A DNA stretch of 64,000 nucleotides, from positions 1 through 64,000 of the forward strand of contig CACYHH010000007.1 in NCBI GenBank assembly GCA_902774115.1, in the 5' to 3' direction. Source of the DNA: an uncultured Spirochaetales bacterium. Lineage in GTDB: Bacteria; UBP6; UBA1177. The notes under the pieces are model-generated. The model was given only the letters and a program-made list of their open reading frames with translations, made no database searches and had not been told where the DNA came from. Below are positions 41,555-50,072 of the stretch, in pieces. Numbering within the stretch: the first letter of the stretch is position 1; every line of letters begins with the position of its first letter. A program made the position numbers and the translations under genes.

Positions 41555-43924
41555 CTAGAAATTTACGACATCTTTATTTTCGTTGACATCGTAAACGCCG
41601 TTCAGACCGACGTTGAAGAATTCGTCTTCGTAGATATAACTGTAGATCATGTAGAATTTCATAACTTTTTTGACGTAGTCGCGCGTCTCTTTGTAAGGGA
41701 TCATCTCAACGAAAAGATAGGCTTCCTTCCCGCCGTAGCGTGAGATCCAGTCGGAAACATTGTGCGGCCCTGCATTGTAAGCTGCTGTAGCCGCGATAAG
41801 ATTGTTGTCGAACCGCTTCAGAAGTTTTGAAAGATACCAGACCGATGCCTTCATGCTGTCGTAGGGATCCATCGGGTCTTTTATCTTTATCCCGCCGAAT
41901 TTGCTGATCTTTTCGAATGTCTGCGGCATTATCTGCATGAGTCCGAGCGCTCCGACATTGGAAGAAAGTGATTCGCGGTAGTATGTTTCGGCGCGCATTA
42001 TCGAATAGATGAGCTGAACCGGAACATTGAACTCCCCTGCAAGTTTGAGGACGACTTCGAGGTAAGGCGTCGGATAGAGCAGTCTCCACTCCTCTTTTTT
42101 GCCGTAGTGCGGCGAATAAGTGAGGTCTGGGCTGAGCTGGTTGTAGTAGTAGCTCGTCACCTTTGCCGTTTTCTTGAAAAACTTGTTATAGACGAGGTGA
42201 ATTTTTGAAAGGATTTCTTTGTAGTTTGATGAAAACTCGTCGATTATCTGCGCTTCCGGCATCGGAATTTTCATCGAAGAAGCGTTTTTCGCGTGTTTTG
42301 CCTCATTGTAAGAAGTGTAGATCCGCATCATATCGACATAAAACTCGACTCCGTCAAGATCGTCGGCTTTAAGAAAAATATCGATCATAAAAGCGGGCTC
42401 ACGCTTCTTTATTTTTGGATGAAGCTGGCTTACCGCCTCGATGAACTCCTCTTTCGTAGCACCGATCTCAGCCTTGTTTGAAATCCATTTCTGCGAAGTT
42501 GATGAAACATTGCTGAAGTCCGGTTTCTTTTTGAATTCGTCGCGCTCGATTATGTGGAAATATGTAAAATCGTAGTAGGAAATAAAGCTGCTGACACTTT
42601 CGGAAATGCCGTTTTCATCGACCGAACACTTAAAATTGACATCAGAAAGCGCGGCGCAGTAGCCGTTTATCCTGTCGAGAAGCGCTGTAAGTCCACTTAT
42701 CGCCTCAAAACTCCCCTTCCCGTCAACGAATTTGTCGTAATTAATCTTTTCCGAAAGAAGAAACTCCGACCACATCGTGAAAGCGTAGAGATCGTTCCCT
42801 TCAAAAAGATATATGAGTCCGAGTTTGTAAAGTGAAAGCATGAAATATTTCGAGTTCTGCTTCATTGCGACAATCCCGCCGAGGATCTCCTTGCTCTTTT
42901 CCGACATACCGTTTTCGAAGTAAACGAGCGCGGAAAGGAATTTCATCCTGTCTTTCTGTGTTCCGGCGAATTCATCTGAAGACTTGAGCAGAAAATCGGC
43001 AGCCTCGACCTCTCGCCCGGCCTGATTCAGAACTCTGTATTTCTTATTCACGAGCTTGTATTTCGCATCGTTCGCCTTTGTCTGCTTTGAAATCGCGTCG
43101 TCAAGCATCTTCAGCGCATCGGAATAGCGTTTTGCAGAAATCAGATAGTCGGCTATCTCAAGATTCGCAGGGAACGGCAGATTCAGATATTCGTCAGTAA
43201 AAAACTGTGGAAGTCTGTTTTCGCGCCGCATTATCGAAAGCCATCTCACATAATAAGGCGAAGAAGAGTTCGGAACTCCTTTGTTTTTCTTGAGTTTTAC
43301 GAGCCTCTCCACGACCTGGTTTTTCCACGAAAGAGAGCCGTAACTGTCCATATATTCGACATAATCCTTGAGAAAAGTGACCTGCGGTTCGCCGTTCTTT
43401 TCAAGCGCCAGGATGCGGTTGAAAGCGGCGACACCGTTATCCTGCGCGTCAAGGCATTTGTCGTAAAATTCGATCGCGGAATCATACTGCTTCCTGTAAA
43501 GCGCGACATCGCCTTTCAAGCACTCAAGATCACTGAAAAGATAGTAAAGCGGATACGAACTTTTTATTTCGTCGATAATTTCGAGAGCCTGGTTGAAACG
43601 TTTTCTCGCCGCAAAAGTCTTCACCAGCATAACCTTGTAGTAAAGCGTGTTTTTCACATCGTTCGGCAGAGAATTGATCAGTTTTTCGGTCTCGTCGTAT
43701 CTCGCAAGTTTGACAAGAAGCTCGATTTTCAGAATTGTATAGTCAGTCTTCGAAGCGAACTCAGCCTTGTCTATATGCGACGCGGCAAGTGCAAATTCAC
43801 CGGCTTTGAAAAGATCACGGATACAGTTTTCAGTAATCTGCTCCTCGTTGAGACAGTCGTTGTATGAAAAAAGCCGGAAAGTTAAAAACAGAAGCGAAAA
43901 CAGAACAAAAAGCGACGGTTTCAT
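41555..43924 (-). CDS. Soluble lytic murein transglycosylase (Slt70-like)
   Basis: Cleaves peptidoglycan between MurNAc and GlcNAc to give 1,6-anhydro ends. The 789-residue protein has a signal peptide (LFVLFSLLFLTFRLFS), a long helical, TPR-like superhelix (about 25-600) and a C-terminal SLT domain. Catalytic Glu is in SIMRAETYYRESL, followed by GALGLMQIMPQTFEKI and AATAAYNAGPHNVSDW. It is longer than E. coli Slt70 (about 645 residues), the extra length being in the superhelix. AGAGG precedes the start; a TAATAT box (43949-43954) and GTGCGG leader lie upstream. Confidence 0.92.
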   Translation of the reverse strand: MKPSLFVLFSLLFLTFRLFSYNDCLNEEQITENCIRDLFKAGEFALAASHIDKAEFASKTDYTILKIELLVKLARYDETEKLINSLPNDVKNTLYYKVMLVKTFAARKRFNQALEIIDEIKSSYPLYYLFSDLECLKGDVALYRKQYDSAIEFYDKCLDAQDNGVAAFNRILALEKNGEPQVTFLKDYVEYMDSYGSLSWKNQVVERLVKLKKNKGVPNSSSPYYVRWLSIMRRENRLPQFFTDEYLNLPFPANLEIADYLISAKRYSDALKMLDDAISKQTKANDAKYKLVNKKYRVLNQAGREVEAADFLLKSSDEFAGTQKDRMKFLSALVYFENGMSEKSKEILGGIVAMKQNSKYFMLSLYKLGLIYLFEGNDLYAFTMWSEFLLSEKINYDKFVDGKGSFEAISGLTALLDRINGYCAALSDVNFKCSVDENGISESVSSFISYYDFTYFHIIERDEFKKKPDFSNVSSTSQKWISNKAEIGATKEEFIEAVSQLHPKIKKREPAFMIDIFLKADDLDGVEFYVDMMRIYTSYNEAKHAKNASSMKIPMPEAQIIDEFSSNYKEILSKIHLVYNKFFKKTAKVTSYYYNQLSPDLTYSPHYGKKEEWRLLYPTPYLEVVLKLAGEFNVPVQLIYSIMRAETYYRESLSSNVGALGLMQIMPQTFEKISKFGGIKIKDPMDPYDSMKASVWYLSKLLKRFDNNLIAATAAYNAGPHNVSDWISRYGGKEAYLFVEMIPYKETRDYVKKVMKFYMIYSYIYEDEFFNVGLNGVYDVNENKDVVNF

Positions 43925-44034
43925 GCGAACCTCTTCAAAATCCGCACAATATTAAGAAAACAGGATTTTTTTTCAATGATAAAATTTGTATAAATCAGAT
44001 TTATTGGAATCCGACAAGATTCAATCCGGAACCC

Positions 44035-44060
44035 GTAGAGACGTTTCCTGAAACGTCTCT
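44035..44060. repeat. REP element A
   Basis: GT then AGAGACGTTT-CCTG-AAACGTCTCT, a perfect 10-bp inverted repeat. CCTG-loop orientation; faces element B. Confidence 0.85.
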
Positions 44061-44086
44061 TTCAAAGAACCGAGAATCACATACAT

Positions 44087-44110
44087 GAGACGTTTCAGAA
44101 ACGTATCTAC
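44087..44110. repeat. REP element B (supplies the RAYT stop codon)
   Basis: GAGACGTTTC-A-GAAACGTATCTAC, opposite orientation to A with one arm change. Its conserved CTAC end reads GTAG on the minus strand, and the TAG is the RAYT stop (44107-44109). Confidence 0.75.
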
Positions 44111-44700
44111 AGATTTATGTAAAAACAATCTTCTTCCCATCTTTTCACATTGTTTTCGATATATTCAGAAATAAGATCCAGTTCTTTCTGATTTTTGACA
44201 ATGTGATCGTGGAAGCGGGATTGCCAATAAAATTCAATATTATTCTGCTTTGCAAAGCGCGTTACCGACTGTTTAAATTGGCGTATTACAACAGATAACC
44301 AAGATTGTTTGTTTGTGGCACATTCCATCCCGTTCGTAGAGACGTTTCCTGAAACGTCTTCTGTTCCTGAAATTTTTTCTAAAATAGGAATATCCCGTTT
44401 TTTATGAGGCAGTCTGCCGCCGTCAATCGACACGATAAGGTGAATATGGTTAGGCATTACCGTCCATAAAGGTATTTCTGCATATAAATGATGTTCATGA
44501 ATCATTTTGATTCTTTGTTTTACATATTCTCCTGTTTCAGATAGAATCATTTCACTGTTTTGAATTGTTCCGAAAAAATATTCTCTGTTTTTGGTGCAAA
44601 TGGTTACAAAATAAAATCCGTCATCATAATCATGCCATTTTGCCCGTGCTGAATCTATGCGATATTTGTTTTTGAATTTATCGCAATACATTGTAAACAT
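44107..44700 (-). CDS. REP-associated tyrosine transposase (RAYT, IS200/Y1-like)
   Basis: A 197-residue Y1 HUH protein, the group that handles REP palindromes as single-stranded DNA. Visible: AKWHDYDDGFYFVTICTKNR, the HUH motif VMPNHIHLIV, FYWQSRFHDHIVKNQKELD and the catalytic Tyr in SEYIENNVKRW. No terminal repeats or second IS gene are present, as expected for a domesticated RAYT. The linker between the HUH motif and SVVIRQFKQS contains EDVSGNVSTN, encoded by REP element C (44336-44360). Elements A, B, D, E and F flank the gene. Confidence 0.88.
   Translation of the reverse strand: MFTMYCDKFKNKYRIDSARAKWHDYDDGFYFVTICTKNREYFFGTIQNSEMILSETGEYVKQRIKMIHEHHLYAEIPLWTVMPNHIHLIVSIDGGRLPHKKRDIPILEKISGTEDVSGNVSTNGMECATNKQSWLSVVIRQFKQSVTRFAKQNNIEFYWQSRFHDHIVKNQKELDLISEYIENNVKRWEEDCFYINL
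44336..44360. repeat. REP element C (inside the RAYT gene)
   Basis: GTAG then AGACGTTT-CCTG-AAACGTCT, same orientation as A. It lies in frame in the RAYT coding sequence and encodes the DVSGNVST linker. Confidence 0.85.
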
Positions 44701-44715
44701 TATTTTTTTCCTGCA

Positions 44716-44737
44716 GAGCCGTTTCCTGAAACGGCTC
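44716..44737. repeat. REP element D with compensatory base change
   Basis: GAGCCGTTT-CCTG-AAACGGCTC. Relative to the consensus, A-to-C in one arm and T-to-G in the other keep the pairing. Sixteen bases upstream of the RAYT start. Confidence 0.8.
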
Positions 44738-44765
44738 GAAAAAAAGAACCATGGTTTTCATCTGT

Positions 44766-44790
44766 GAGACGTTTCAGGAAACGTCTCTAC
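44766..44790. repeat. REP element E
   Basis: GAGACGTTT-CAGG-AAACGTCTC then TAC; perfect 9-bp arms, opposite orientation to D, so D and E form an inverted pair. Confidence 0.85.
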
Positions 44791-44889
44791 AATTAGCACA
44801 AATATTGTAATTAAACTTTAGATTAAATCAATTTGAAAGAATTAAATTTATTCAAATTTGTTTTACAAGATATTTTTGCAATATTTTAC

Positions 44890-44915
44890 GAGACGTTTTG
44901 GGGAAACGTCTCTAC
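44890..44915. repeat. REP element F
   Basis: GAGACGTTT (44890-44898), 5-base loop TGGGG, AAACGTCTC (44904-44912) then TAC; same orientation as E. Unpaired copy at the edge of the cluster, 31 bases from the end of the lipoprotein gene at 44946. Confidence 0.8.
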
Positions 44916-44945
44916 GAAAGCGGACGCTAAAATGCGGCCGCAAAC

Positions 44946-45728
44946 CTACCTCACACAGCGGACAAAATTATTGGTGAATTCTTTCTGCTCTATGAAAAAA
45001 CCCCCTGAGTTGAAATTCACACACCATATAAAGTCTGTCAAATATGGAGGTTCTGAACTTAATGACGTGGAGGAAGACCAAAACCTGCCTATATCCCCTA
45101 GTTTGCTGTATCTGCCGTCTTCGTAATAATCACAAGGATAGCAATCGTCATCACACCAGTCTCCCAAACAACTGTCGATAAGACCGCAGTTGCCACCCAT
45201 AACCGTGCCACTACAATTCTTGATAAGTGTGCGTAATTCGCTGATTTTCGGCAATCTCCAGTCAGTAAAAGCGCCTTCTGTCAACTCTTTGCAATAAGCT
45301 GTGGCAGGATATGTTGCTGTTGCAGTATACGGATCGTAGTTTAGCCATTCCATTTCATATTCCGCTTTCGCTGACCAAATCAAGCCGCTTGATGAATCGT
45401 AGCAAGGGGTCTCTGACGATGCGCTGCATTCGGGAAGTTCGATATCAAGATCATCATATTCAGGCGTTGTGTCGAAATCATCATTTTCGATATCTTCATC
45501 ATCGTATTCAGGTGTTGTATCGGGATCATCGTTTTCGACATCTTCCGTTGTTTCGTCGCTCGTTTCCTCATCTGTGGATTCTTCGTCCGAAGTTTCAGGA
45601 GTGACATCAACAATATCTTCGTCAGACACTTCAGAATCCGGCAATCTCTCGCCAGTCGGTTTGGCATCGCCGCAACTCGTTATTGCGAAAAGCAGACACA
45701 AAAAACTGATCATAAAAATTTTTTTCAT
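44946..45728 (-). CDS. DUF1566 lipoprotein with acidic repeated stalk
   Basis: A 260-residue predicted lipoprotein (lipobox AITSC, Cys19). The stalk is strongly acidic and contains a duplicated DTTPEYDD unit. A single DUF1566-type domain follows: DSSSGLIWSAKAEYE, FTDWRLPKISELRTLI, RFWSSSTSL, FVRCVR at the very end. Third member of the family in this window, with one module instead of two or more. It starts 3 bases after rlmH and is the last gene of the long minus-strand unit. Confidence 0.78.
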   Translation of the reverse strand: MKKIFMISFLCLLFAITSCGDAKPTGERLPDSEVSDEDIVDVTPETSDEESTDEETSDETTEDVENDDPDTTPEYDDEDIENDDFDTTPEYDDLDIELPECSASSETPCYDSSSGLIWSAKAEYEMEWLNYDPYTATATYPATAYCKELTEGAFTDWRLPKISELRTLIKNCSGTVMGGNCGLIDSCLGDWCDDDCYPCDYYEDGRYSKLGDIGRFWSSSTSLSSEPPYLTDFIWCVNFNSGGFFIEQKEFTNNFVRCVR

Positions 45729-45731
45729 TTT

Positions 45732-46163
45732 TCACCCGTGATGGTATCCTGAGCCGCTGTTTATCGAGAGTCCGCGGTAAATCTGTTCGAGAAGGTTTAT
45801 ACGCGCAAGCTGGTGCGGAAGCGTCCACGGTGCAATTGAAAGTGTGAGGTTTTCGTTTATGTCGCCGAAGCCGTAAGCGCCCCCTATCACGAAGCAGACC
45901 GAGCCGTGCGAAACCGATTTTTCGCTTAAAAGTTTTGCGAATGCAAGCGAGTCAAGCCCTTTTCCTGTTTCACGCAAAGCGACCACAAACGAATTCACTG
46001 GTATCGATTTTATTATGCTTTCAGTTTCAAGCACGATGTCGTTGCGCTCTTTCAGTTCTATTATTTCAAGCGGAGAATAGATTTTTATCCTTTTCTGGAA
46101 AAAATCATCTATCTCCCTGAACTGGCTTTTGAGTTTTCCTACAACGATTAAAGTGATTTTCAT
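45732..46163 (-). CDS. rlmH: 23S rRNA (pseudouridine1915-N3)-methyltransferase
   Basis: SPOUT-class methyltransferase acting on assembled 70S ribosomes. MKITLIVVGKLKSQF at the start, FVIGGAYGFGD (knot, SAM pocket) and the C-terminal HQLARINLLEQIYRGLSIN plus GSGYHH are diagnostic. 143 residues, normal length. Overlaps the rsfS stop by one base (TAATG); rsfS-rlmH is a common conserved pair. Confidence 0.96.
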   Translation of the reverse strand: MKITLIVVGKLKSQFREIDDFFQKRIKIYSPLEIIELKERNDIVLETESIIKSIPVNSFVVALRETGKGLDSLAFAKLLSEKSVSHGSVCFVIGGAYGFGDINENLTLSIAPWTLPHQLARINLLEQIYRGLSINSGSGYHHG

Positions 46164-46516
46164 TACTGAAGATAAGAACTTATATCGACTTTCGCGCAGC
46201 CGCTCCAGATGTCTTCCAGAGAGTAGTAGTCGCGCAGTTCCTCAAGCATGATGTTGATGACAACGCTTCCCGCATCGACAAGGATCCATTTCGCGCTTGT
46301 CTCGCCTTCGACAAGAGGTTTCGCGAATCCGGCGTTTTTGAGCTCTCTGAAAAGCGAATCCGCCATAGTCGTATTGTGCTGAGTGCTCGTTCCGGTAACA
46401 AAAACCATAAAATCGGTATAACCTGACTTTTTTTCGACATCAAAAACCATGATGTTCACACCTTTTTTATCGGAAAGCGTGCGGATAACTGTCTCTAATT
46501 TTTCATTCTTCGTCAT
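46163..46516 (-). CDS. rsfS: Ribosomal silencing factor RsfS
   Basis: Binds ribosomal protein L14 and blocks subunit joining under starvation. 117 residues with GVNIMVFDVEKKSGYTDFMV, GTSTQHNTTMADSLFRELK and SAKWILVDAGSVVINIMLEE, the standard RsfS core (in most members the segment is WxLxDxGxVVVHxF). Its start overlaps the end of the upstream lipoprotein gene by 14 bases, showing translational coupling. Confidence 0.93.
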   Translation of the reverse strand: MTKNEKLETVIRTLSDKKGVNIMVFDVEKKSGYTDFMVFVTGTSTQHNTTMADSLFRELKNAGFAKPLVEGETSAKWILVDAGSVVINIMLEELRDYYSLEDIWSGCAKVDISSYLQ

Positions 46517-47492
46517 GTTTTTCTTCCTTTTTATCTGCTTTATCTGCCTTTTTTTTCATTATGTTTACAGAAGAATCCAGCGTTCTTCTGTGATATTCCT
46601 CGTTGTATTCAGGTTCCGGAATCGTTTCGGCGAAATCTGTCGAAAGGTTGCGCACACCTTTGATGCTGAAGGTTACGTCTTCGTCGGTGAACCTGAACGA
46701 AAGATCTTCTATTCTCATTTCGGCAACAGCGCCTTCAAGAGAGACAAAAACTGTCATTTTTCCTTTGATATGATCCTTCTTTTTCCCGGACAAACCTGCA
46801 ATGAGAGAGTCGTCACGCATCTCCTCGGTACCCTGAAGGTTCTGGAGATACCTTTTTTCGGGAAGAGCGGCACGATCCGTTTTTTTATCGCTGAAAACGA
46901 TCGTTACGAGATGTCCTTTGAACGAGCCTACCTTCCATCCTTTTTCCGACTCTATCGAAGCATGGTCGCGCAGCATCAGATAAATTGACGGAATAGCGCC
47001 GAAAAGATTGTCTCTGAGTGTAATATGTTCGCCCATGCTGAAAGTTTTCGTAAATTCGCCGCCGAACTGCTTGCGGTAGAAAAAGTTGTTTCTCCAGACT
47101 ATATCCCAGCCTTCGTTTTTGTTGTTCTGGTAACTCATGGAAAAGTTGCCGTTTTTGTCGCTTCTTAACTTTGAAATTTCATGCAGAGCAAGCTTTCTTT
47201 CGGTCTTCTTTTCATTCCCGGCATCATCCGAAGCTGTTTTTATAACGGAAACCGTCTCGTAATCGACACTCTGAGAAAACGAGTAGATCCCGTTTTTGTC
47301 GCGGAAATAGGAAACGGGGGCGACGATCAGCTTTTCGAGTTCGTCAAGCGAAGTGTAAAGCCGGCTTTCGTCTATTTTCGGCTCATATTTCTCTTCATTT
47401 ATGACACGCCACTTGCTCTCGACATTTTCATTGTTCCCTGAACATGAAACAATCATCAAAACAGCAGCGAAACAACATAAAAACTTTTTCAT
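46503..47492 (-). CDS. Lipoprotein of unknown function (329 residues)
   Basis: Lipobox LMIVSC (Cys17) after a 16-residue signal peptide. The mature part alternates beta-rich segments with charged stretches and ends in a Lys/Glu-rich tail (MKKKADKADKKEEKHDEE). I recognise no domain; the overall look (LHEISKLRSDKNGNFSM, GWDIVWRNNFFYRKQF, GHLVTIVFSDKK) could suit a LolA/LolB-like lipid-binding barrel, but that is speculation. It has its own promoter at 47522-47549 and feeds rsfS-rlmH. Confidence 0.6.
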   Translation of the reverse strand: MKKFLCCFAAVLMIVSCSGNNENVESKWRVINEEKYEPKIDESRLYTSLDELEKLIVAPVSYFRDKNGIYSFSQSVDYETVSVIKTASDDAGNEKKTERKLALHEISKLRSDKNGNFSMSYQNNKNEGWDIVWRNNFFYRKQFGGEFTKTFSMGEHITLRDNLFGAIPSIYLMLRDHASIESEKGWKVGSFKGHLVTIVFSDKKTDRAALPEKRYLQNLQGTEEMRDDSLIAGLSGKKKDHIKGKMTVFVSLEGAVAEMRIEDLSFRFTDEDVTFSIKGVRNLSTDFAETIPEPEYNEEYHRRTLDSSVNIMKKKADKADKKEEKHDEE

Positions 47493-47521
47493 TTCTCACC
47501 TACAAAACAAAAAAACGCAGT

Positions 47522-47549
47522 ATTTTAACGATTTTTGTAAAAATTTCAA
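47522..47549 (-). promoter_or_regulatory. Promoter inside the envelope gene cluster
   Basis: Minus strand TTGAAA, 16-base spacer, TAAAAT, then ACTGCG and TTTTTTTGTTTT before TAGGTGAG and the ATG at 47492. Nearly the same core as 18936-18963. Confidence 0.75.
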
Positions 47550-47560
47550 GGAATATTTTC

Positions 47561-48847
47561 TTACTCCGGCACGTCAAAAAACGATTTGAAATCTATTGAT
47601 GAAAGGAATTTTTTTACAACTGAGAGCGAAACCTTTCTGCTTTCTTCCTTAATTTTTTCGTTTCTATTCTGTGCCGTGACAAAAAACGGTTTGTGGTCGT
47701 AGTGTGTGATTTTGAATTTTTCACCGTTTTTAAAAGTGCTGATATCAACCGAAACCGCTATTCTCTCGTAGCCGTCGACCTGTACTGATGCGGTTTTGAC
47801 GATAAGTTCCACATGTTGCGGCAGTTCTTCTTTCCGAGTCGGAACAATACCGAAGTCGAGCAGCGCTTTTTCGATATCCTCTTCCATTCTTACCGGACTT
47901 TCGACTTTTAAGAATATTTCCTGACTGCCTGAAAGTTCCGGAACAAGCGGAATTTCGACAAATTTTTTATCACATTCACTTATATTCAAAGAACCGCTGA
48001 CACTTCGATAACCAGCCAATTTTACTGAGAATTTATAGTTCGCTGGTTTGAGGAATATTTTTTTGTTGAGTTCGTATGACTGTCCTTCGATCTCTACCTC
48101 TCCTTTCACATCGGAAGTCACCTGAAAATATACGGAACCGTGGGATGCCAGCTTTTCGATCTCGGCTTTCAGAGCAGCGAGTGCGGCAATATACTTTTCT
48201 CTTCCGGGGACCTGCCTCTCCGTTACGGCATAAAGCAGCGAATAGGAAAGATAGATCATTGTGAGAACATCGTCATACTTTTCAGGCGGAAGCGTCTCGA
48301 TGTCTCCAGGCATTGTTTTAAGAAGATAAGTCACTGTATTCACTATCGAATTACGAGTCATAAACGCCGTAATTTCCACTATCCCGTCTTTTTTTGCAGG
48401 TTTTGTAAAAAGAACGCCCTTCAGAAAGACATTAGAGCGGACAAGTATGTCATTTTTCAATGATTCCGTATACTTGCCGTCACGCTCCTCCTGCGCTATC
48501 ACCGTTTTCGAAACTATATCTGCGACAATGGAGTTAGCAAGCTGCGACAGAGCGTCGTTTTTAGCAGATTTTTCATCTTCGCCCGTTCCCGTTCCCTTGA
48601 GAACCGCAGCAAAAAGCGCCTCGTCAGCGCTCTCAGCCTCATCAAAAGCCGACTCAGCCCTATCTTTCACCGGTTCAGCATTTTTCTCATCTTGCAGAGA
48701 AACAGACTCTTTTCCTTCAAGTTCGGCGAAAGCGTCTGAAGCATTTTGTCTTACACTTTCGTAGTTCCCGGATTTTGCCGGAGAAGCGCATGAAACAAGA
48801 AAAATCATCAATAGAAACAACAAGTTATAAAAAAGTATTTTTTTCAT
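47561..48847 (-). CDS. LPP20-like lipoprotein with PEGA-type domain
   Basis: A 428-residue predicted lipoprotein (lipobox FLVSC, Cys20). After an Ala/Glu-rich region comes an LPP20/FlgT-like domain (GTGTGEDEKSAKNDALSQLANSI pattern, then KNDILVRSNVFLKGV). A PEGA-like beta domain (VEIEGQSYELNKKIFL, YKFSVKLAGYRS) and a C-terminal alpha/beta domain follow. Such proteins sit in the outer membrane or periplasm and often belong to secretion or motility-associated assemblies. It follows the next gene upstream by 7 bases. Confidence 0.65.
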   Translation of the reverse strand: MKKILFYNLLFLLMIFLVSCASPAKSGNYESVRQNASDAFAELEGKESVSLQDEKNAEPVKDRAESAFDEAESADEALFAAVLKGTGTGEDEKSAKNDALSQLANSIVADIVSKTVIAQEERDGKYTESLKNDILVRSNVFLKGVLFTKPAKKDGIVEITAFMTRNSIVNTVTYLLKTMPGDIETLPPEKYDDVLTMIYLSYSLLYAVTERQVPGREKYIAALAALKAEIEKLASHGSVYFQVTSDVKGEVEIEGQSYELNKKIFLKPANYKFSVKLAGYRSVSGSLNISECDKKFVEIPLVPELSGSQEIFLKVESPVRMEEDIEKALLDFGIVPTRKEELPQHVELIVKTASVQVDGYERIAVSVDISTFKNGEKFKITHYDHKPFFVTAQNRNEKIKEESRKVSLSVVKKFLSSIDFKSFFDVPE

Positions 48848-48854
48848 TCAACAC

Positions 48855-50045
48855 CTATTCTATCGTAAGTTCAACCTCTCCGTTTCCTGCCGCTTTGATA
48901 ACGAGGAACGAACCTGCGTCGCTCACTTTTTCAAGCTGTCCCGGACCGCTGTAAGCCTTTTTGAGTGCCAAGAAAAGCTCATAAGCATTCGGCATATCCT
49001 TGATGTAAACAATGTATGTGAATGTCGATTTTCCGCCAGCCTGACGCTTGATCTGCCTTGAGGCAAGCCCTTTAAGCGCGCCGTAGACCGCCTCGTCGAC
49101 CGCAGCTCCGTCGGAACTGTTCGAAAGGACCGCAACTTTGAACGGTTTTCCTTTTTTTACCATCTCCATCCACTCTTTTCTGATCTGGCTCACAACTTTC
49201 GCACCGGCATCGTTTACAGCTTCCTGAACAAGCGCGTTGGCGTCGGAGACTCTTCTTTCAGCCGAAAAACCGGTCGTCGTTCCGAGCATTTTACCGCTTG
49301 CCGTCTCAAAAACTTCGACTGCGACCGAAGCCTTCGAGCCGGAACCTGAATAGTTTACTTTCGCATATACATCGGTGCCTAAAGAAAGAGCCATATCGTG
49401 CATCGGATCGGTCTCGGCTCCTTCCAAAGCGGCCATCTTGGCAACGATTTTGTTAACGGTGTCGCCCTGTGCAGCCTTGTAAACTTCGAAAGAATTGTCC
49501 TGAAAGTATTCCTGAAGCGCGCTGACGGCAGTTTTTGCGAAATCACCGCCTTTATCGGCAAAAACCGAAACTGTCGGAAGCCCCATGCTTTCGCCCAGAT
49601 CATCGGTAGAAGTGATTATTTCGGCAGCCGCAAGCTCCTGCTGGATCATCGCGACATCGATTTTGAAAAGATAGGTGACCTTCGTTTTTCCGCCCTCTTT
49701 TTTCTTCGATTTTATGTCGGAAATCCAGCGGATATATTTGACCGGATTAGCGTACATCTGCATTTCAAGACCGTAAGCTCTCGTTTTTTCAGCCTGCGTT
49801 TTGAGGATAGGCTTGTCGCCGCCTTCAAGAACGAACCAGACGGCAGTCTTTTTGGCTTCTTCAAGCGCCTCTTCTACCGAGCAGCCGATACCGGTCGCCT
49901 TGATCATCATTTCGCCGGTGCCGCTGCTTTCGACGAAAGTCGCTTCGTAAAGAGCCGGTGTCTGCTGTTTTTTGAAATCGCATTTGTTGGAACAACCGGC
50001 AAGGCAGAGCGCCAAAACAAGCATTAATACCAAAAACTTTCTCAT
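48855..50045 (-). CDS. LPP20/FlgT-like lipoprotein (396 residues)
   Basis: Lipobox LCLAGC (Cys18). The N-terminal part, SSGTGEMMIKATGIGCSVEE with EEAKKTAVWFVL, is the recurring LPP20-like pattern. The middle (LPTVSVFADKGGDF, SFEVYKAAQGDTVNKIV) is a FlgT-M/CsgG-like alpha/beta segment, and FKVAVLSNSSDGAAVDEAV begins a third domain. Function unknown. GGAGG before the ATG at 50045 decides the start; an in-frame ATG at 50069 is upstream of it. Middle gene of the envelope cluster. Confidence 0.62.
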   Translation of the reverse strand: MRKFLVLMLVLALCLAGCSNKCDFKKQQTPALYEATFVESSGTGEMMIKATGIGCSVEEALEEAKKTAVWFVLEGGDKPILKTQAEKTRAYGLEMQMYANPVKYIRWISDIKSKKKEGGKTKVTYLFKIDVAMIQQELAAAEIITSTDDLGESMGLPTVSVFADKGGDFAKTAVSALQEYFQDNSFEVYKAAQGDTVNKIVAKMAALEGAETDPMHDMALSLGTDVYAKVNYSGSGSKASVAVEVFETASGKMLGTTTGFSAERRVSDANALVQEAVNDAGAKVVSQIRKEWMEMVKKGKPFKVAVLSNSSDGAAVDEAVYGALKGLASRQIKRQAGGKSTFTYIVYIKDMPNAYELFLALKKAYSGPGQLEKVSDAGSFLVIKAAGNGEVELTIE

Positions 50046-50072
50046 TTTTTCCTCCATAAAATATTTCATTTA

